Origin: JBJSXJ01 sp044235425
GTDB lineage: Bacteria > Planctomycetota > Planctomycetia > Pirellulales > Pirellulaceae
Reading direction: 5' to 3'
Assembly (NCBI GenBank): GCA_044235425.1
Contig: JBIIHW010000020.1
Location: 30,459-94,458 of the forward strand
DNA length: 64,000 nucleotides
This document shows, piece by piece, positions 8,812 to 18,421 of the stretch. Below the pieces are notes generated by a model, which was not told the DNA's origin, did no database searches, and saw only the letters and a list, made by a program, of their open reading frames with translations. Position 1 is the stretch's first letter, and each line of letters starts with the position of its first letter. Made by a program: the position numbers and the translations under genes.

Positions 8812-10149
8812 ATGCCACGATCTCGTCCCGCTCTTGATCGACGTGATTTTCTGAAGCAGGGTGCTCTGTTCGGGGGAGCACTCACGATCGGCTTTCACGG
8901 TCAGTCCTTCACGGCCGCTCAATCAAAGTCTCCCAATGAGCGATTACGCATTGCGGCGGTCGGGGCGACTGGGCGAGCGGGTGCGAACATCGGGGAATTA
9001 GCGAGTCAGGAGATTGTGGCGATCGCGGATTGCGATGCCGATTTGCTCGAAAAGGGAGCGGCCCTGTACAAGGGAGTCCGCAAATATGCTGATTTCCGCG
9101 TGATGCTGGAAAAGGAAGGCGACAAGATTGATGCAGTTTGCGTGGGCACACCTGACCATACGCACGCACCCGCCGCGGCTATGGCGCTGCGCATGAAAAA
9201 ACCCACTTACTGCGAAAAGCCGCTCACGCACACCATCTTCGAAGCGCGCACTCTCGCGCGCCTCGCCGCCGAAAACAAACTGGCCACGCAGATGGGTAAT
9301 CAGATTCACGCGGGTGACAACTACCGGCGAGTGGTTGAGCTGGTGCAGTCCGGCGCGATCGGCGCGGTGACCGAAGTGCATGTCTGGGCGAATGCTCAAT
9401 ACTCGGGCGGCAAATTCACGACTGGCAAGCCGGCTCCCAAAAACCTCAACTGGGATCTCTGGCTGGGACCAGCGGTCGAGCGACCGTATAGCGAAGGCGT
9501 GCATCCATTTCAGTGGCGTCGCTTTTGGGACTATGGAACCGGTGCCTTGGGTGACTTCGGCTGCCACTACATGGATCTTGCTCACTGGGCACTCAAGCTG
9601 CGTGCTCCGACGAAGATTGTGGCCGAGGGTCCACCGGTGGACCCGGTAAGTGCTCCGGAGTGGTGCATTGTGCATTACGATTATCCGGCTCGCGAATCGA
9701 TGCCGGCCGTCAAACTGCACTGGTACGATAGTGGCAAGCAGCCGCCTCAGCTGCAGCAAATCCTCGCCAACACGAAGGATGCTCAAGGTAAGCCGCTGCA
9801 GTTTGGCGGTGGTCAATTATTCATTGGCGACAAAGGCATGCTGATCTCCGACTACGGACGCCGGTTACTCTTGCCGCAAAATCAATTCGTCGATTTTAAG
9901 GCTCCAGAACCGTTCATTCCCAATTCCATCGGACACCATCGGGAATGGGTCGAGGCGATCAAGACGGGCAGTCCGACGACATCCAACTTCGACTACGCTG
10001 GCGCTCTCACGGAAGCCGTCATGCTGGGCGTTATCGCTTATCGCAGTGGCAAGGAATTGCTCTGGGATAGTGCGAATCTCAAAGTGACGAATGAACCAGC
10101 CGCTCAGCAACTGGTTCACAAGGAGTATCGTAAGGGTTGGACACTGTAG
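8812..10149 (+). CDS. Gfo/Idh/MocA-family oxidoreductase with Tat leader
   Basis: A 445-residue NAD(P)-dependent oxidoreductase of the Gfo/Idh/MocA family. A Tat-type leader, RRDFLKQGALFGGAL, begins at residue 10, so the protein is likely exported folded with its cofactor. The dinucleotide fold starts at LRIAAVGATGRAGANI, and the family motif CEKPLTH sits near residue 141. Exported members are abundant in planctomycetes and are thought to act on sugars or sugar acids released from polysaccharides; the substrate here is unknown. The ATG at 8812 follows CACAGGAGAATGCTCGC, with AGGAG about 10 nt upstream. It is divergent from the DnaJ-like gene and its stop overlaps the proposed GTG of the next gene by one base. 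Confidence 0.9.
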   Translation: MPRSRPALDRRDFLKQGALFGGALTIGFHGQSFTAAQSKSPNERLRIAAVGATGRAGANIGELASQEIVAIADCDADLLEKGAALYKGVRKYADFRVMLEKEGDKIDAVCVGTPDHTHAPAAAMALRMKKPTYCEKPLTHTIFEARTLARLAAENKLATQMGNQIHAGDNYRRVVELVQSGAIGAVTEVHVWANAQYSGGKFTTGKPAPKNLNWDLWLGPAVERPYSEGVHPFQWRRFWDYGTGALGDFGCHYMDLAHWALKLRAPTKIVAEGPPVDPVSAPEWCIVHYDYPARESMPAVKLHWYDSGKQPPQLQQILANTKDAQGKPLQFGGGQLFIGDKGMLISDYGRRLLLPQNQFVDFKAPEPFIPNSIGHHREWVEAIKTGSPTTSNFDYAGALTEAVMLGVIAYRSGKELLWDSANLKVTNEPAAQQLVHKEYRKGWTL

Positions 10150-12782
10150 TGAGTGCATCGTTGCCTTCGACTGATCGGCCCAAGAACATGTTGCTCGATC
10201 AGTCCCCCGATCCGTCGGCCGACACATTTACGGAGATGTCACGGCCCCCGTCTGCTCATCATGGGACGCGGCCGGAGCTGCTTGCGCCGGCTGGTGATTG
10301 GGATTGTTTGCGAGCGGCGGTGGAAAACGGCGCAGATGCCGTCTATTTCGGACTAGATGCGGGTTTTAATGCACGAGTACGAGCGCACAATTTCTCGGCG
10401 GAGGAATTGCCGGCGATCATGGATTTTCTGCATCGTCGCGGCGTGCGCGGATATGTGACGTTCAACACACTGGTTTTTACCAGTGAACTGGCCGCGGCAG
10501 AGCAGCTTATCGCCACCATGGCTCGAGCAGGGGTCGATGCCGTGCTGGTGCAAGATCTAGGGATGATCCGGCTGATTCAGGCGATTACTCCTGATCTGCC
10601 CATCCATGCGTCCACCCAAATGACGCTGACGAGCGCCGAAGGGATTCGTTTCGTCGCATCGCTGGGTGTCGAGCGTGTGGTGTTGGCCCGCGAGCTCTCG
10701 CTGCGCGAGATGGGGAAGATCCATCGTCAAACTGACACGCCGATTGAAGCGTTCGTGCATGGTGCCTTGTGCGTCGCCTATTCGGGGCAATGTTTGACGA
10801 GCGAATCGCTGGGTGGACGGAGTGCGAATCGTGGCCATTGTGCTCAGGCTTGCCGCCTACCTTATGACCTGCTGTGTGATGGTCGTGAGGTCGATACGGC
10901 GGATGTGAAATATCTGCTCAGTCCACAGGATCTCGCCGCTTATGAATTAGTCCCCGATCTGCTCGCCGCGGGAATCTGTTCGCTGAAGATTGAGGGGCGG
11001 TTAAAGACTCCCGAATATGTCGCCAATATTACTCGCCATTATCGCGAGGCGATCGATACGGCCTTAGCGGGTCGGCCGGTACGATTCACTCCGCAGCAGA
11101 TTGAAGAGATGGAGTTATCGTTTTCGCGCGGCTTCTCACCCGGTTGGCTGGCGGGCTGTCATCACAAACGACTCGTCCCCGGCACCAGCTCGTCGAAGCG
11201 TGGAGTGCCGCTGGGAGAGGTGGTGGGATGTCGACGTGGCCGAGTGGCAGTGCGACTCAGCGGGTCCATCAAACGTGGTGATGGAGTGGTGTTCGATTGC
11301 GGTCGACCGGTTGACGACGAGCAAGGTGGACGAGTTTACGAGGTGTTTCGCGAGGGACGATCGGAGATCGAACCGCAGCGCGGAGGCATCGTCGAACTCA
11401 CCTTTGCACACGGTGCACTCGACTTTGACGAAATCACGATCGGACAAAAAGTCTGGAAGAATGATGATCCGGAGCTCACCAGTCGACTGCGACGTTCGTT
11501 TACGGGCACTGATCCCGTTCGGCGACAACCGCTCGATCTACTCGTGATCGCTGCAGCGGGACGAGCGCTCCGCGTGACCGCGCGCACGGAGCTGGGAGTG
11601 AGTGTGACGGTGGAATCGGAGCAGCCGTTGGCCGTGGCCACTCGCCATGCCCTGAGCGAGTCGACGCTGCGCGAGCAGTTTGGTCGGCTGGGTGGAACGA
11701 ATTATGAGCTACGCGGTTTGCAAACCAAGATTGACGGACAGCCGATGGCACCATTCAGTGTGCTCGGTAAGCTGCGACATGCTCTGGTGGAGCAACTGGA
11801 CGCGGCCGTGGTGACGTTACGGCAACGGCGAGTGGCGGATCGTCCGCTGCTGCCTGAGCTGCGTCAAGCGATCCAGTCCGCCAGTCGCGCTGAGAACTCG
11901 AGCGCCGCGAAGGTTCCGGTGATGCCGACCCTGCGCGTGCTCGCGCGCTCCCTGCCACAACTGCGTGCGCTGCTGAGAACGTCGGTGCGCCAGGTCTATG
12001 TCGACTTCCAAGACCCGCGGGAATACCACGAAGCCGTAGCCGTTGCTCGTGAGCATGGAGCGGAGATTTTTTTAGCGACGCCGCGTATTCAGAAGCCGGA
12101 TGAGATGGGCATCTTTCGCCTGCTCGTAAAGATGCAGGCCGATGGTATTCTCACTCGCAATTTGTCGGGCATGCTATTCTTTCGCCAAGAACAGATACCC
12201 ATCGTCGCCGACTTTTCGCTGAATGTCGCCAACGAACTCACCGCTCAGTTGCTCCATGAGCTTCAGCCGCAGCGCATTACACCGTCGTATGATCTCAATC
12301 GAGAACAGCTGATAGATCTGGTACAAGCGGTCCCAGCCGAGTGGCTGGAGGTGGTCGTGCACCAGCACATGCCAATGTTTCACATGGAGCATTGCGTCTT
12401 CTGTGCGATGTTGTCACCGGGTACGAATAAGACCAATTGTGGCCGACCTTGCGATCGACACGAGGTGAAATTGCGGGATCGGTTGGGAATGGAGCATCCC
12501 CTGAAAGCGGATATCGGTTGCCGCAACACGTTGTTTAATGCCACTCCCCAAAGCGCGGCGGAGATCGTGCCGCAGTTACTGCAGTGCGGAGTGCGAAATT
12601 ATCGGGTGGAGTTACTGGATGATTCGGCGGAACAATTAGAGCTGATCGTGACTTTGTATAGCGACCTACTGGCCGGCCGAGTACCGGGACGAGAAGTATG
12701 GAGCCGACTGCAAGCCATGAATCGCGTCGGCGTCACTCGTGGCACTCTCGAAGAACGCCGCAATCCATTAGCTATCCTCTAG
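10149..12782 (+). CDS. U32 family peptidase-like protein (RlhA/YdcP-like)
   Basis: An 877-residue protein of the U32 family. It opens with RPELLAPAGDWDCLRAAVEN and GADAVYFGLD, carries the Cys signature CLTSESLGGRSANRGHCAQA with CRLPYDLLC, and then LKIEGRLKTPEYVANITRHY. A middle DUF3656-like region and a C-terminal Cys block (HCVFCAMLSPGTNKTNCGRP followed by C) complete it. In E. coli the relative RlhA makes 5-hydroxycytidine in 23S rRNA; U32 proteins are likely Fe-S tRNA/rRNA hydroxylases rather than peptidases. The domain order with an extra C-terminal U32-like half makes it longer than RlhA. I propose the GTG at 10149, with TAAGGG about 12 nt upstream; TTG 10137 and ATG 10188 are alternatives. 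It is translationally close to the oxidoreductase, though no functional link is known. Confidence 0.85.
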   Translation: MSASLPSTDRPKNMLLDQSPDPSADTFTEMSRPPSAHHGTRPELLAPAGDWDCLRAAVENGADAVYFGLDAGFNARVRAHNFSAEELPAIMDFLHRRGVRGYVTFNTLVFTSELAAAEQLIATMARAGVDAVLVQDLGMIRLIQAITPDLPIHASTQMTLTSAEGIRFVASLGVERVVLARELSLREMGKIHRQTDTPIEAFVHGALCVAYSGQCLTSESLGGRSANRGHCAQACRLPYDLLCDGREVDTADVKYLLSPQDLAAYELVPDLLAAGICSLKIEGRLKTPEYVANITRHYREAIDTALAGRPVRFTPQQIEEMELSFSRGFSPGWLAGCHHKRLVPGTSSSKRGVPLGEVVGCRRGRVAVRLSGSIKRGDGVVFDCGRPVDDEQGGRVYEVFREGRSEIEPQRGGIVELTFAHGALDFDEITIGQKVWKNDDPELTSRLRRSFTGTDPVRRQPLDLLVIAAAGRALRVTARTELGVSVTVESEQPLAVATRHALSESTLREQFGRLGGTNYELRGLQTKIDGQPMAPFSVLGKLRHALVEQLDAAVVTLRQRRVADRPLLPELRQAIQSASRAENSSAAKVPVMPTLRVLARSLPQLRALLRTSVRQVYVDFQDPREYHEAVAVAREHGAEIFLATPRIQKPDEMGIFRLLVKMQADGILTRNLSGMLFFRQEQIPIVADFSLNVANELTAQLLHELQPQRITPSYDLNREQLIDLVQAVPAEWLEVVVHQHMPMFHMEHCVFCAMLSPGTNKTNCGRPCDRHEVKLRDRLGMEHPLKADIGCRNTLFNATPQSAAEIVPQLLQCGVRNYRVELLDDSAEQLELIVTLYSDLLAGRVPGREVWSRLQAMNRVGVTRGTLEERRNPLAIL

Positions 12783-12955
12783 CCAAATTCCCGTGATTGG
12801 TTCGCGACACTCGACGTTCGGCAAGCGTTGCTGATGGGCGCGCGAAGATGACTCGCTCATCGGCCGGGGTACGACATGATGAGGATAGATCACGCCGCGG
12901 CGTTCAGGCGTGAAAAAAATGCAGGCAGGCAGGTATCGCGTGTCGCGATTTTTCC

Positions 12956-13849
12956 TTACTTCAAAAACGCTTCCAGAATGGCGCTGTTGTCGGCTTCGGC
13001 ATAGCCTTGCTGGATGGCGTTTTGTAGGAGCTGCTGGTGGACGGTGGTTAGCGGCAACGGCTGCTGAACTCGGTCGCCTAACTCTCGAATACAGGCGACA
13101 TCTTTGGCATGCTGTGCCAAGCGAGCCTGCACTCCCGTGTAATCTCGGGCGATCATCTTCTTCCCCTTCGTATCCATCACAGCGGAATAAGCGGAAGTTG
13201 CTTGGAGCACGGCCAATGTTTGCTCGCGCGAAAAACCACAGGCTGTTCCCAGGGCAAGACCTTCGGCCAAGACCGCTCGATGCAGTCCCAGCACGAGATT
13301 GACAATCAGTTTCATACGCGCGGCGGCACCAGAGGGTCCAACCAGAAAACAGGCCCGAACGTTGGCCGCAAACAACTCGTGACAACGCTGCCGCGCGGTG
13401 TCATCACCTCCCACCAGCATCACCGCCGTGCCGTCCTTAATCTGTTGACTCGAGCCGACAAGGGTTGCATCGACATACCGCACTTGACCACGCGCCAACT
13501 CAGCCGCCCGCCGTACCGTATCCGCTGGATCGCCTGTGGTGGTATCGATGATCCAGGTACCAGGCTGAATGGCTGATCGGCATGCCGCAAGCACCTCATC
13601 GACCACCTGTGAATCGGGCAGGCTGAGTACAACCAGCTGTGACCGCTGAAAAACCTCGCTGGCCGTCTCGACCGCCTGCCCACCCAGCGCCTGGAATGTG
13701 GCGCGCTGAGCCGCCGAGAGATCGTTTCCAATCACCAGCTGTGATCGTTCCAGCCAGCGCTGGGCGAGCGCCGCACCCACCAATCCGATGCCGATCAGTC
13801 CCACTCGATCATATACCGGATTGGTATCCGCTGTAGTTATTCGCTTCAT
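12956..13849 (-). CDS. NAD(P)-dependent oxidoreductase, 3-hydroxyisobutyrate dehydrogenase family
   Basis: A 297-residue beta-hydroxyacid dehydrogenase. The NAD(P) site is VGLIGIGLVGAALAQRWLE at about residues 17-35. The substrate site block follows near DATLVGSSQQIKDGTAV, and the catalytic lysine probably lies in RMKLIVNLVLGLH. Members oxidise 3-hydroxyisobutyrate, tartronate semialdehyde, 6-phosphogluconate or related acids; the substrate cannot be named from sequence. The normal DVSVSGG motif is replaced by VDATLVGSS, so the substrate may be unusual. The ATG at 13849 overlaps the stop of the S26 peptidase gene in an ATGA arrangement, so the two are translationally coupled even though no functional relation is obvious. 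Confidence 0.85.
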   Translation of the reverse strand: MKRITTADTNPVYDRVGLIGIGLVGAALAQRWLERSQLVIGNDLSAAQRATFQALGGQAVETASEVFQRSQLVVLSLPDSQVVDEVLAACRSAIQPGTWIIDTTTGDPADTVRRAAELARGQVRYVDATLVGSSQQIKDGTAVMLVGGDDTARQRCHELFAANVRACFLVGPSGAAARMKLIVNLVLGLHRAVLAEGLALGTACGFSREQTLAVLQATSAYSAVMDTKGKKMIARDYTGVQARLAQHAKDVACIRELGDRVQQPLPLTTVHQQLLQNAIQQGYAEADNSAILEAFLK

Positions 13850-15408
13850 GGATTGTTCCGAGGATCATCAATCATAACGTGAACCGTACCGCGTAAGGTT
13901 TTTCGAGTGACACTGCCGGGATGCCAGTGACGACTATCAATTGACACGGCCGAATTATCGCCCAGCACGAAGTATTCGTCGTTGGCGAGTGGACGATTCT
14001 TCTGCCACGGTATTCCTGTGCCATCGGGATGTAACCAATAACGATCGCGCCAGACCTGCAGCGCTCGCACTTGTACCAGTCCCAAGCCTTTCGCTCCCAC
14101 TGCACAGGGTCGCGAAGTGCTACTTGTGGCCTTCTCTGTGGCCTTCTCTGTGGCCTTCTCTGTGGCCTTCTCTGTGGCCTTCTCTGTGGCCTTCTCTGTG
14201 GCCTTCTCTGTGGCCTTCTCTGTGGCCTTCTCTGTGGCCTTTTCTGTAGCCAGCTCATACGGAAGCGTCGCGAGTACCTGGCCATCGATCGCCAGCAGCC
14301 ACTGTTGATCACACAGCGCCATTCCCACCTCGTGCCACTCGGACGGCTCCCAGCCGCTCCATTCGCGATCGGTGATTTTCAGCCAAGACTTTGCGTCTTG
14401 TCGCCAACCGCTCAAGCGCCGCTGGCTAAAGCTGATTTCGCCGCGAAAAGCTTCACGACCGTTGTCGATCTCAAGCATCAGACTGGTCGTTGAATCCGCT
14501 CGCACTTGGCAGGTGAAGCCCAGATCGCGCACGATTTGTAGCCGTCGACCAACATCCTGATGCAGTGGCTGGACGTCGCGAATCGGTACTTCTTGATCAC
14601 GCTGACAGTTCCCGAAATAGCAGCATAAATGACGATAACGCAGCCAACGATAGTCCGCCGCGGGTTCGTCACCAGCAAACTGATAGCCATCCTCCGTCGG
14701 CTGTACCTTCTCGGTCGCAGTCCAGCGTACGGGAAGTTTCCGAGTCGCGGGTGGGCGAAAGCGATCGTCATGCACCAGGATGGCCGAGCGACGAAAATCC
14801 TCCCATGACTGGCGCCAGAGCTGATCGTCGATGTAGCAGTCACCATTGCGTAGCGCCACCACTTCGCCCGGCAGTCCCACGATGCGTTTCACGGCCCACT
14901 GATCCGGAGCGTCCGGTTGCTGCAGGGCGACGATGGTGCCCCGAGCAAGTGACGTGTTCGCCTCCAGCGGCTGAATACGAACCGCCTCACCTGGCTGCCA
15001 CACAGCTCCGGTTTGCTCTGAGTTAGGATGCCCACAATTGGGGCAGATGGTGGAATAATCGACCGGTTGCTCCTGTCCGATTACCACCGGAAAACCGCAA
15101 TCGACGCAAGTGAACTCCTGTCGTGCTCCGCGCAGCGTGGGCGACATCGAGCCTCCCGCCACTCGGGGATTTTCTCCTGCGGCGTACTGCAGGGAATCCA
15201 GCGCCGGCAAAGTGGGAGGTTGAGAATCAGCTCCACCGCTCGTTGGTGTCGCAGGATCGCTGTTAGTCGGCAATGATGGTCGCAGCCAGGAACTCAGCGG
15301 CATCTGGCGATCGCGCGTGAGGTAAGCGACCGCCAAGAGAATCACGAGCGACAGGACAGGGGCGGTGAGATATCGCCACGTGCGACGAGGGTTGGGTGAA
15401 TTGGCCAT
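13846..15408 (-). CDS. S26 family signal peptidase with inserted zinc ribbon and LamG-like segment
   Basis: A 520-residue membrane protein. A single N-terminal helix spans about 13-30. The S26 catalytic serine is S87 in GGSMSPTL and the general-base lysine is K174 in AVKRIVGLPGE. Between them sits a zinc ribbon with CVDC at 101-104 and CPNC at 122-125. The conserved box GDNSAVSIDSR is near the C-terminus. A large insert between the Lys region and that box looks like a concanavalin/LamG-type beta domain and holds ten ATEK repeats. The gene follows lepA on the same strand, as lepB follows lepA in many bacteria, so leader-peptide cleavage is likely, although the inserts suggest a special substrate. 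ATG 15408 is my choice; ATG 15417 is equally possible. Confidence 0.85.
   Translation of the reverse strand: MANSPNPRRTWRYLTAPVLSLVILLAVAYLTRDRQMPLSSWLRPSLPTNSDPATPTSGGADSQPPTLPALDSLQYAAGENPRVAGGSMSPTLRGARQEFTCVDCGFPVVIGQEQPVDYSTICPNCGHPNSEQTGAVWQPGEAVRIQPLEANTSLARGTIVALQQPDAPDQWAVKRIVGLPGEVVALRNGDCYIDDQLWRQSWEDFRRSAILVHDDRFRPPATRKLPVRWTATEKVQPTEDGYQFAGDEPAADYRWLRYRHLCCYFGNCQRDQEVPIRDVQPLHQDVGRRLQIVRDLGFTCQVRADSTTSLMLEIDNGREAFRGEISFSQRRLSGWRQDAKSWLKITDREWSGWEPSEWHEVGMALCDQQWLLAIDGQVLATLPYELATEKATEKATEKATEKATEKATEKATEKATEKATEKATEKATSSTSRPCAVGAKGLGLVQVRALQVWRDRYWLHPDGTGIPWQKNRPLANDEYFVLGDNSAVSIDSRHWHPGSVTRKTLRGTVHVMIDDPRNNP
14126..14245. repeat. 12-bp coding minisatellite, ten units
   Basis: The unit GTGGCCTTCTCT repeats ten times, the tenth with one change. 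On the minus coding strand it reads ATEK per unit and sits inside the beta insert of the S26 peptidase. The alternating Lys/Glu composition should make a charged helical or extended spacer. Confidence 0.95.
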
Positions 15409-15458
15409 GGAGGTCATCCCGGGTGGCGCCCTGCCACATCCCAACCAGCTCAGCGCCC

Positions 15459-17267
15459 TTACCGCTCCTCGCCCGTATCCAGCACAGCCAGAAATGCTTT
15501 TTGTGGAATATCGACCGAGCCGATGGACTTCATGCGCTTCTTACCTTCGCGCTGTTTGGCCCACAGTTTGCGTTTGCGAGTGATATCACCGCCGTAGCAT
15601 TTCGCAGTCACGTTCTTCCGCATGGCGGGCACCGTTTCGCGTGCCAAAATGCGCGAACCAATGGCAGCCTGCACGGCCACCTCGAACATGTGTCGTTCAA
15701 TTTCCGCCTTCAATCGCTTACAGACTGCGCGACCGCGTCGATCAGCGTCACGGCGATCACAGATAACGCTGAGTGCATCGACTCGTTTACCATTCACCAA
15801 AATGTCCATACGCACCAGATCGGCCGATTCATAGCCGATCACTTCATAATCCATGGTGCCGTAGCCGCGCGTGGAGCTCTTCAGTTTATCGTGCAAGTCG
15901 TAAATCACTTCCGCGAGAGGCAAGTGATAAACGAGCATCGCCCGACTGGTTGATAAATGCTCGATACTTTGCTGCACTCCACGCCGATCCTGACAGAGCT
16001 TCATCACGGTGCCGATGTATTCACTGGGCACGATCAAGCTGACCTTCACAATCGGTTGCCGGAAGTCTTCGATGGAGCCCGAATCGGGAACCTCTTGCGG
16101 GCGATGGATTTCAACCACTTCTCCACTGCGTTTCAGGATTTCATACGTGACGTTGGGAGCGGTCTGAACGAGATCGATGTCGGATTCTTGTTCGAGTCGT
16201 TGCTGGACGATTTCCATGTGCAGCAGTCCGAGGAAGCCGCAGCGAAAACCGAATCCGAGTGCCTCACTCGTCTCCGGTTCAAACTCGAAACTGGGATCAT
16301 TGATCGCCAGTTTTTCCAGCGCGTCGCGCAGCTCTTCGAAATCTTGACCGTCGGACGGATAGAGTCCGCAGTAGACCATGCGTTTGGGAGCTTTGTAACC
16401 TTCGAGTGGAGGGGCGGCGTTTTCACCCGGGACGGTGACGGTATCACCGATATGAACCAGATCGAGTGACTTGATATTACAGATCAGGTAACCAACTTGT
16501 CCGGCCTGCAACGATTCGCAGCCTCGCTGCTGCGGCACGAACTGACCCAGTTCCACTACTTCATGCGAGGTACCGGTGCTGAGCAGTCGAACTTTTTGGC
16601 CCTTCTTCACGGTGCCATTCATCATGCGCACATAGATGATCGCTCCGCGGTAATCATCGTAGTGCGAATCGAACACCATCGCTTGCAGTTTTCCTTGCGG
16701 ATCACCTTGGGGAGGTGGGACTCGTTCGATCACTGCCTGAAGCAGTTCCTGAATACCGATGCCCGCCTTGGCACTCGCTTTTACAATATGGCTTGGTTCG
16801 ACCATCAAAGTCTGTTCCATTTCGGTCACCACTTCATCGACTCGCGCGTGCTTCAAGTCGATTTTGTTGATGACCGGCACGATCGACAGACCAGCATCCA
16901 TGGCGGCGTAGGCGTTGGCTACTGTTTGGGCTTCAACACCTTGAAAGGCATCGACCAGGAGGAGCGCGCCTTCGCAACAGGCGAGCGAGCGCGAGACTTC
17001 GTAATGAAAATCGACGTGGCCCGGAGTGTCGATCAGATTTAGTTCGTACGTTTCCCCTTTGAAGTCGTATTGCATGCGGACGGCACGCGCTTTGATGGTG
17101 ATGCCGCGTTGCCGTTCGAGTTCCATATCGTCCAGCATCTGATCTTTAAGCTCGCGCTTGTCCACCGTGCCGGTAAATTCCAGCAAGCGATCGGCGAGCG
17201 TGCTTTTGCCGTGATCGATGTGGGCCACGATGCAGAAGTTGCGAATATGCTGGCAGTCGATGGACAT
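15459..17267 (-). CDS. lepA: Elongation factor 4 (LepA), ribosome back-translocase GTPase
   Basis: A 602-residue translational GTPase, full length for LepA. It has the P-loop AHIDHGKST near the N-terminus, the G3 box DTPGHVDFHYEVSRSL, the G4 box VINKIDL, and the LepA-specific C-terminal domain containing RRGVQQSIEHL and YHLPLAEVIYDLHDKLKS. EF4 acts on stalled or mistranslocated 70S ribosomes. The ATG at 17267 is preceded by AGGATCCC, with a weak AGGAT about 6 nt upstream. The gene is followed by an S26 signal peptidase gene 50 bp away, reproducing the classical lepA-lepB neighbourhood. Highly confident from length and all signature boxes. Confidence 0.97.
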   Translation of the reverse strand: MSIDCQHIRNFCIVAHIDHGKSTLADRLLEFTGTVDKRELKDQMLDDMELERQRGITIKARAVRMQYDFKGETYELNLIDTPGHVDFHYEVSRSLACCEGALLLVDAFQGVEAQTVANAYAAMDAGLSIVPVINKIDLKHARVDEVVTEMEQTLMVEPSHIVKASAKAGIGIQELLQAVIERVPPPQGDPQGKLQAMVFDSHYDDYRGAIIYVRMMNGTVKKGQKVRLLSTGTSHEVVELGQFVPQQRGCESLQAGQVGYLICNIKSLDLVHIGDTVTVPGENAAPPLEGYKAPKRMVYCGLYPSDGQDFEELRDALEKLAINDPSFEFEPETSEALGFGFRCGFLGLLHMEIVQQRLEQESDIDLVQTAPNVTYEILKRSGEVVEIHRPQEVPDSGSIEDFRQPIVKVSLIVPSEYIGTVMKLCQDRRGVQQSIEHLSTSRAMLVYHLPLAEVIYDLHDKLKSSTRGYGTMDYEVIGYESADLVRMDILVNGKRVDALSVICDRRDADRRGRAVCKRLKAEIERHMFEVAVQAAIGSRILARETVPAMRKNVTAKCYGGDITRKRKLWAKQREGKKRMKSIGSVDIPQKAFLAVLDTGEER

Positions 17268-17302
17268 GGGGATCCTGGGTAACGACGGAGGGAAAAAAAG
17301 CG

Positions 17303-18382
17303 TTAGTTGGTTTTACGCCAACCGGCTCGTGCGATCCCGGCCGCGCCGATGAAACCGGCATCGGAACCAAGTGTCGCAAAGTCGATCGTAGTTTTCTCGG
17401 CCAAAATGGGAAAGGCCCGCCGACGTACTTCGGCTCGAATCCGTTCGAGAAATTCCTTTCCTAGAACGGTATCGTGGCCTCCAAAATTCATCGCTCCACC
17501 CAAAATCACCGCTCCGGGATCAATCGTGTGCATCAGGGATGTAATACCGATTCCCAGATAGCGAGCGGTGTTCAGCACTAATTGATGACAGAATTCATCA
17601 CCGGCGGATGCAAGTTGGCTGATGAGGAGGGGCGTGACTTTTTCTCCAGCAGCGACTCGTCGTGCCAGCTCGCTCGCAGTCGGATCGCCATCAAACTGCT
17701 CGCGGTTGGAGTGTTTCGCGAGTGCCTCATGAGCTCGTTTTACGACTGCGGTAGCACTGGCGTAGGCTTCCAGGTGACCGGGTTGGCCACAGCCGCACAG
17801 TCGCGCGTAATCGTGATAGTCGATCGTGATATGTCCACATTCGCTGCCGCAACTGTTTTCACCATCCACCGACAGATCGCCAATGATGATGCCTCCACCC
17901 ACACCAGTACCCAGCGTCAGCAGGACGATGCTATGGAATTGCCGTCCGCTCCCCATCCAGCACTCGCCAAATGCCGCCGCGTTGGCATCGTTGGCGAACC
18001 AAACTGGCCGCTGCAAGGTTTCCGACAGTCGCTGGCGAATGGGATAATGATGCCAGCCCGGCAGATTGGGTGGATCAAAGATGAGTCCTGCGGAAATATC
18101 CATGGTTCCCGGCGTGCCCAGTCCCACGGCGACCACATCCGCGAACGAGACCTGACAACCAGCGATCAGTTCTTGCGTCACTCGAGCCACGCGTGGCAAC
18201 GTTTCGTCGGGGCTGCGGTCAGCCCAGGTGGGCAGCGAAGTTTTGCCGAGGAACCGCCCGAGATCATCCACCAGGCCCAGCTTGATATTCGTGCCACCGA
18301 CGTCCACGCCCAGGAACAAAGGCCGAGTGGCCTGGGAGCCGACAAGCTTGCCATGTTCGATTTGGGTGGAGGTGGTGTTCAT
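17303..18382 (-). CDS. ROK family sugar kinase (glucokinase-like)
   Basis: A 359-residue ROK protein. It has the phosphate-binding motif FLGVDVGGTNIKLGLVDD near residue 25, the sugar site FANDANAAAFGECWMGSG, the loop GTGVGGGII and the zinc-binding ROK motif CGHITIDYHDYARLCGCGQP followed by GHLEAYAS. Members phosphorylate glucose or N-acetylated sugars; the HLEAYAS context is usual for glucokinase. Without an N-terminal HTH domain it is a kinase rather than a transcriptional repressor. It lies 35 bp upstream of lepA and 39 bp downstream of the M81 gene on the same strand, so a polycistronic unit is likely. Glucose specificity is inference. Confidence 0.88.
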   Translation of the reverse strand: MNTTSTQIEHGKLVGSQATRPLFLGVDVGGTNIKLGLVDDLGRFLGKTSLPTWADRSPDETLPRVARVTQELIAGCQVSFADVVAVGLGTPGTMDISAGLIFDPPNLPGWHHYPIRQRLSETLQRPVWFANDANAAAFGECWMGSGRQFHSIVLLTLGTGVGGGIIIGDLSVDGENSCGSECGHITIDYHDYARLCGCGQPGHLEAYASATAVVKRAHEALAKHSNREQFDGDPTASELARRVAAGEKVTPLLISQLASAGDEFCHQLVLNTARYLGIGITSLMHTIDPGAVILGGAMNFGGHDTVLGKEFLERIRAEVRRRAFPILAEKTTIDFATLGSDAGFIGAAGIARAGWRKTN

Positions 18383-18421
18383 GGGGAACTCGTCTATGGT
18401 CTTGTGCCTTGGAAGCCGACG

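Noticed and set aside
13941..14493. Open frames opposite the S26 peptidase rich in WPSL or CGLL
   Set aside because: They are antisense translations of the 12-bp repeat.
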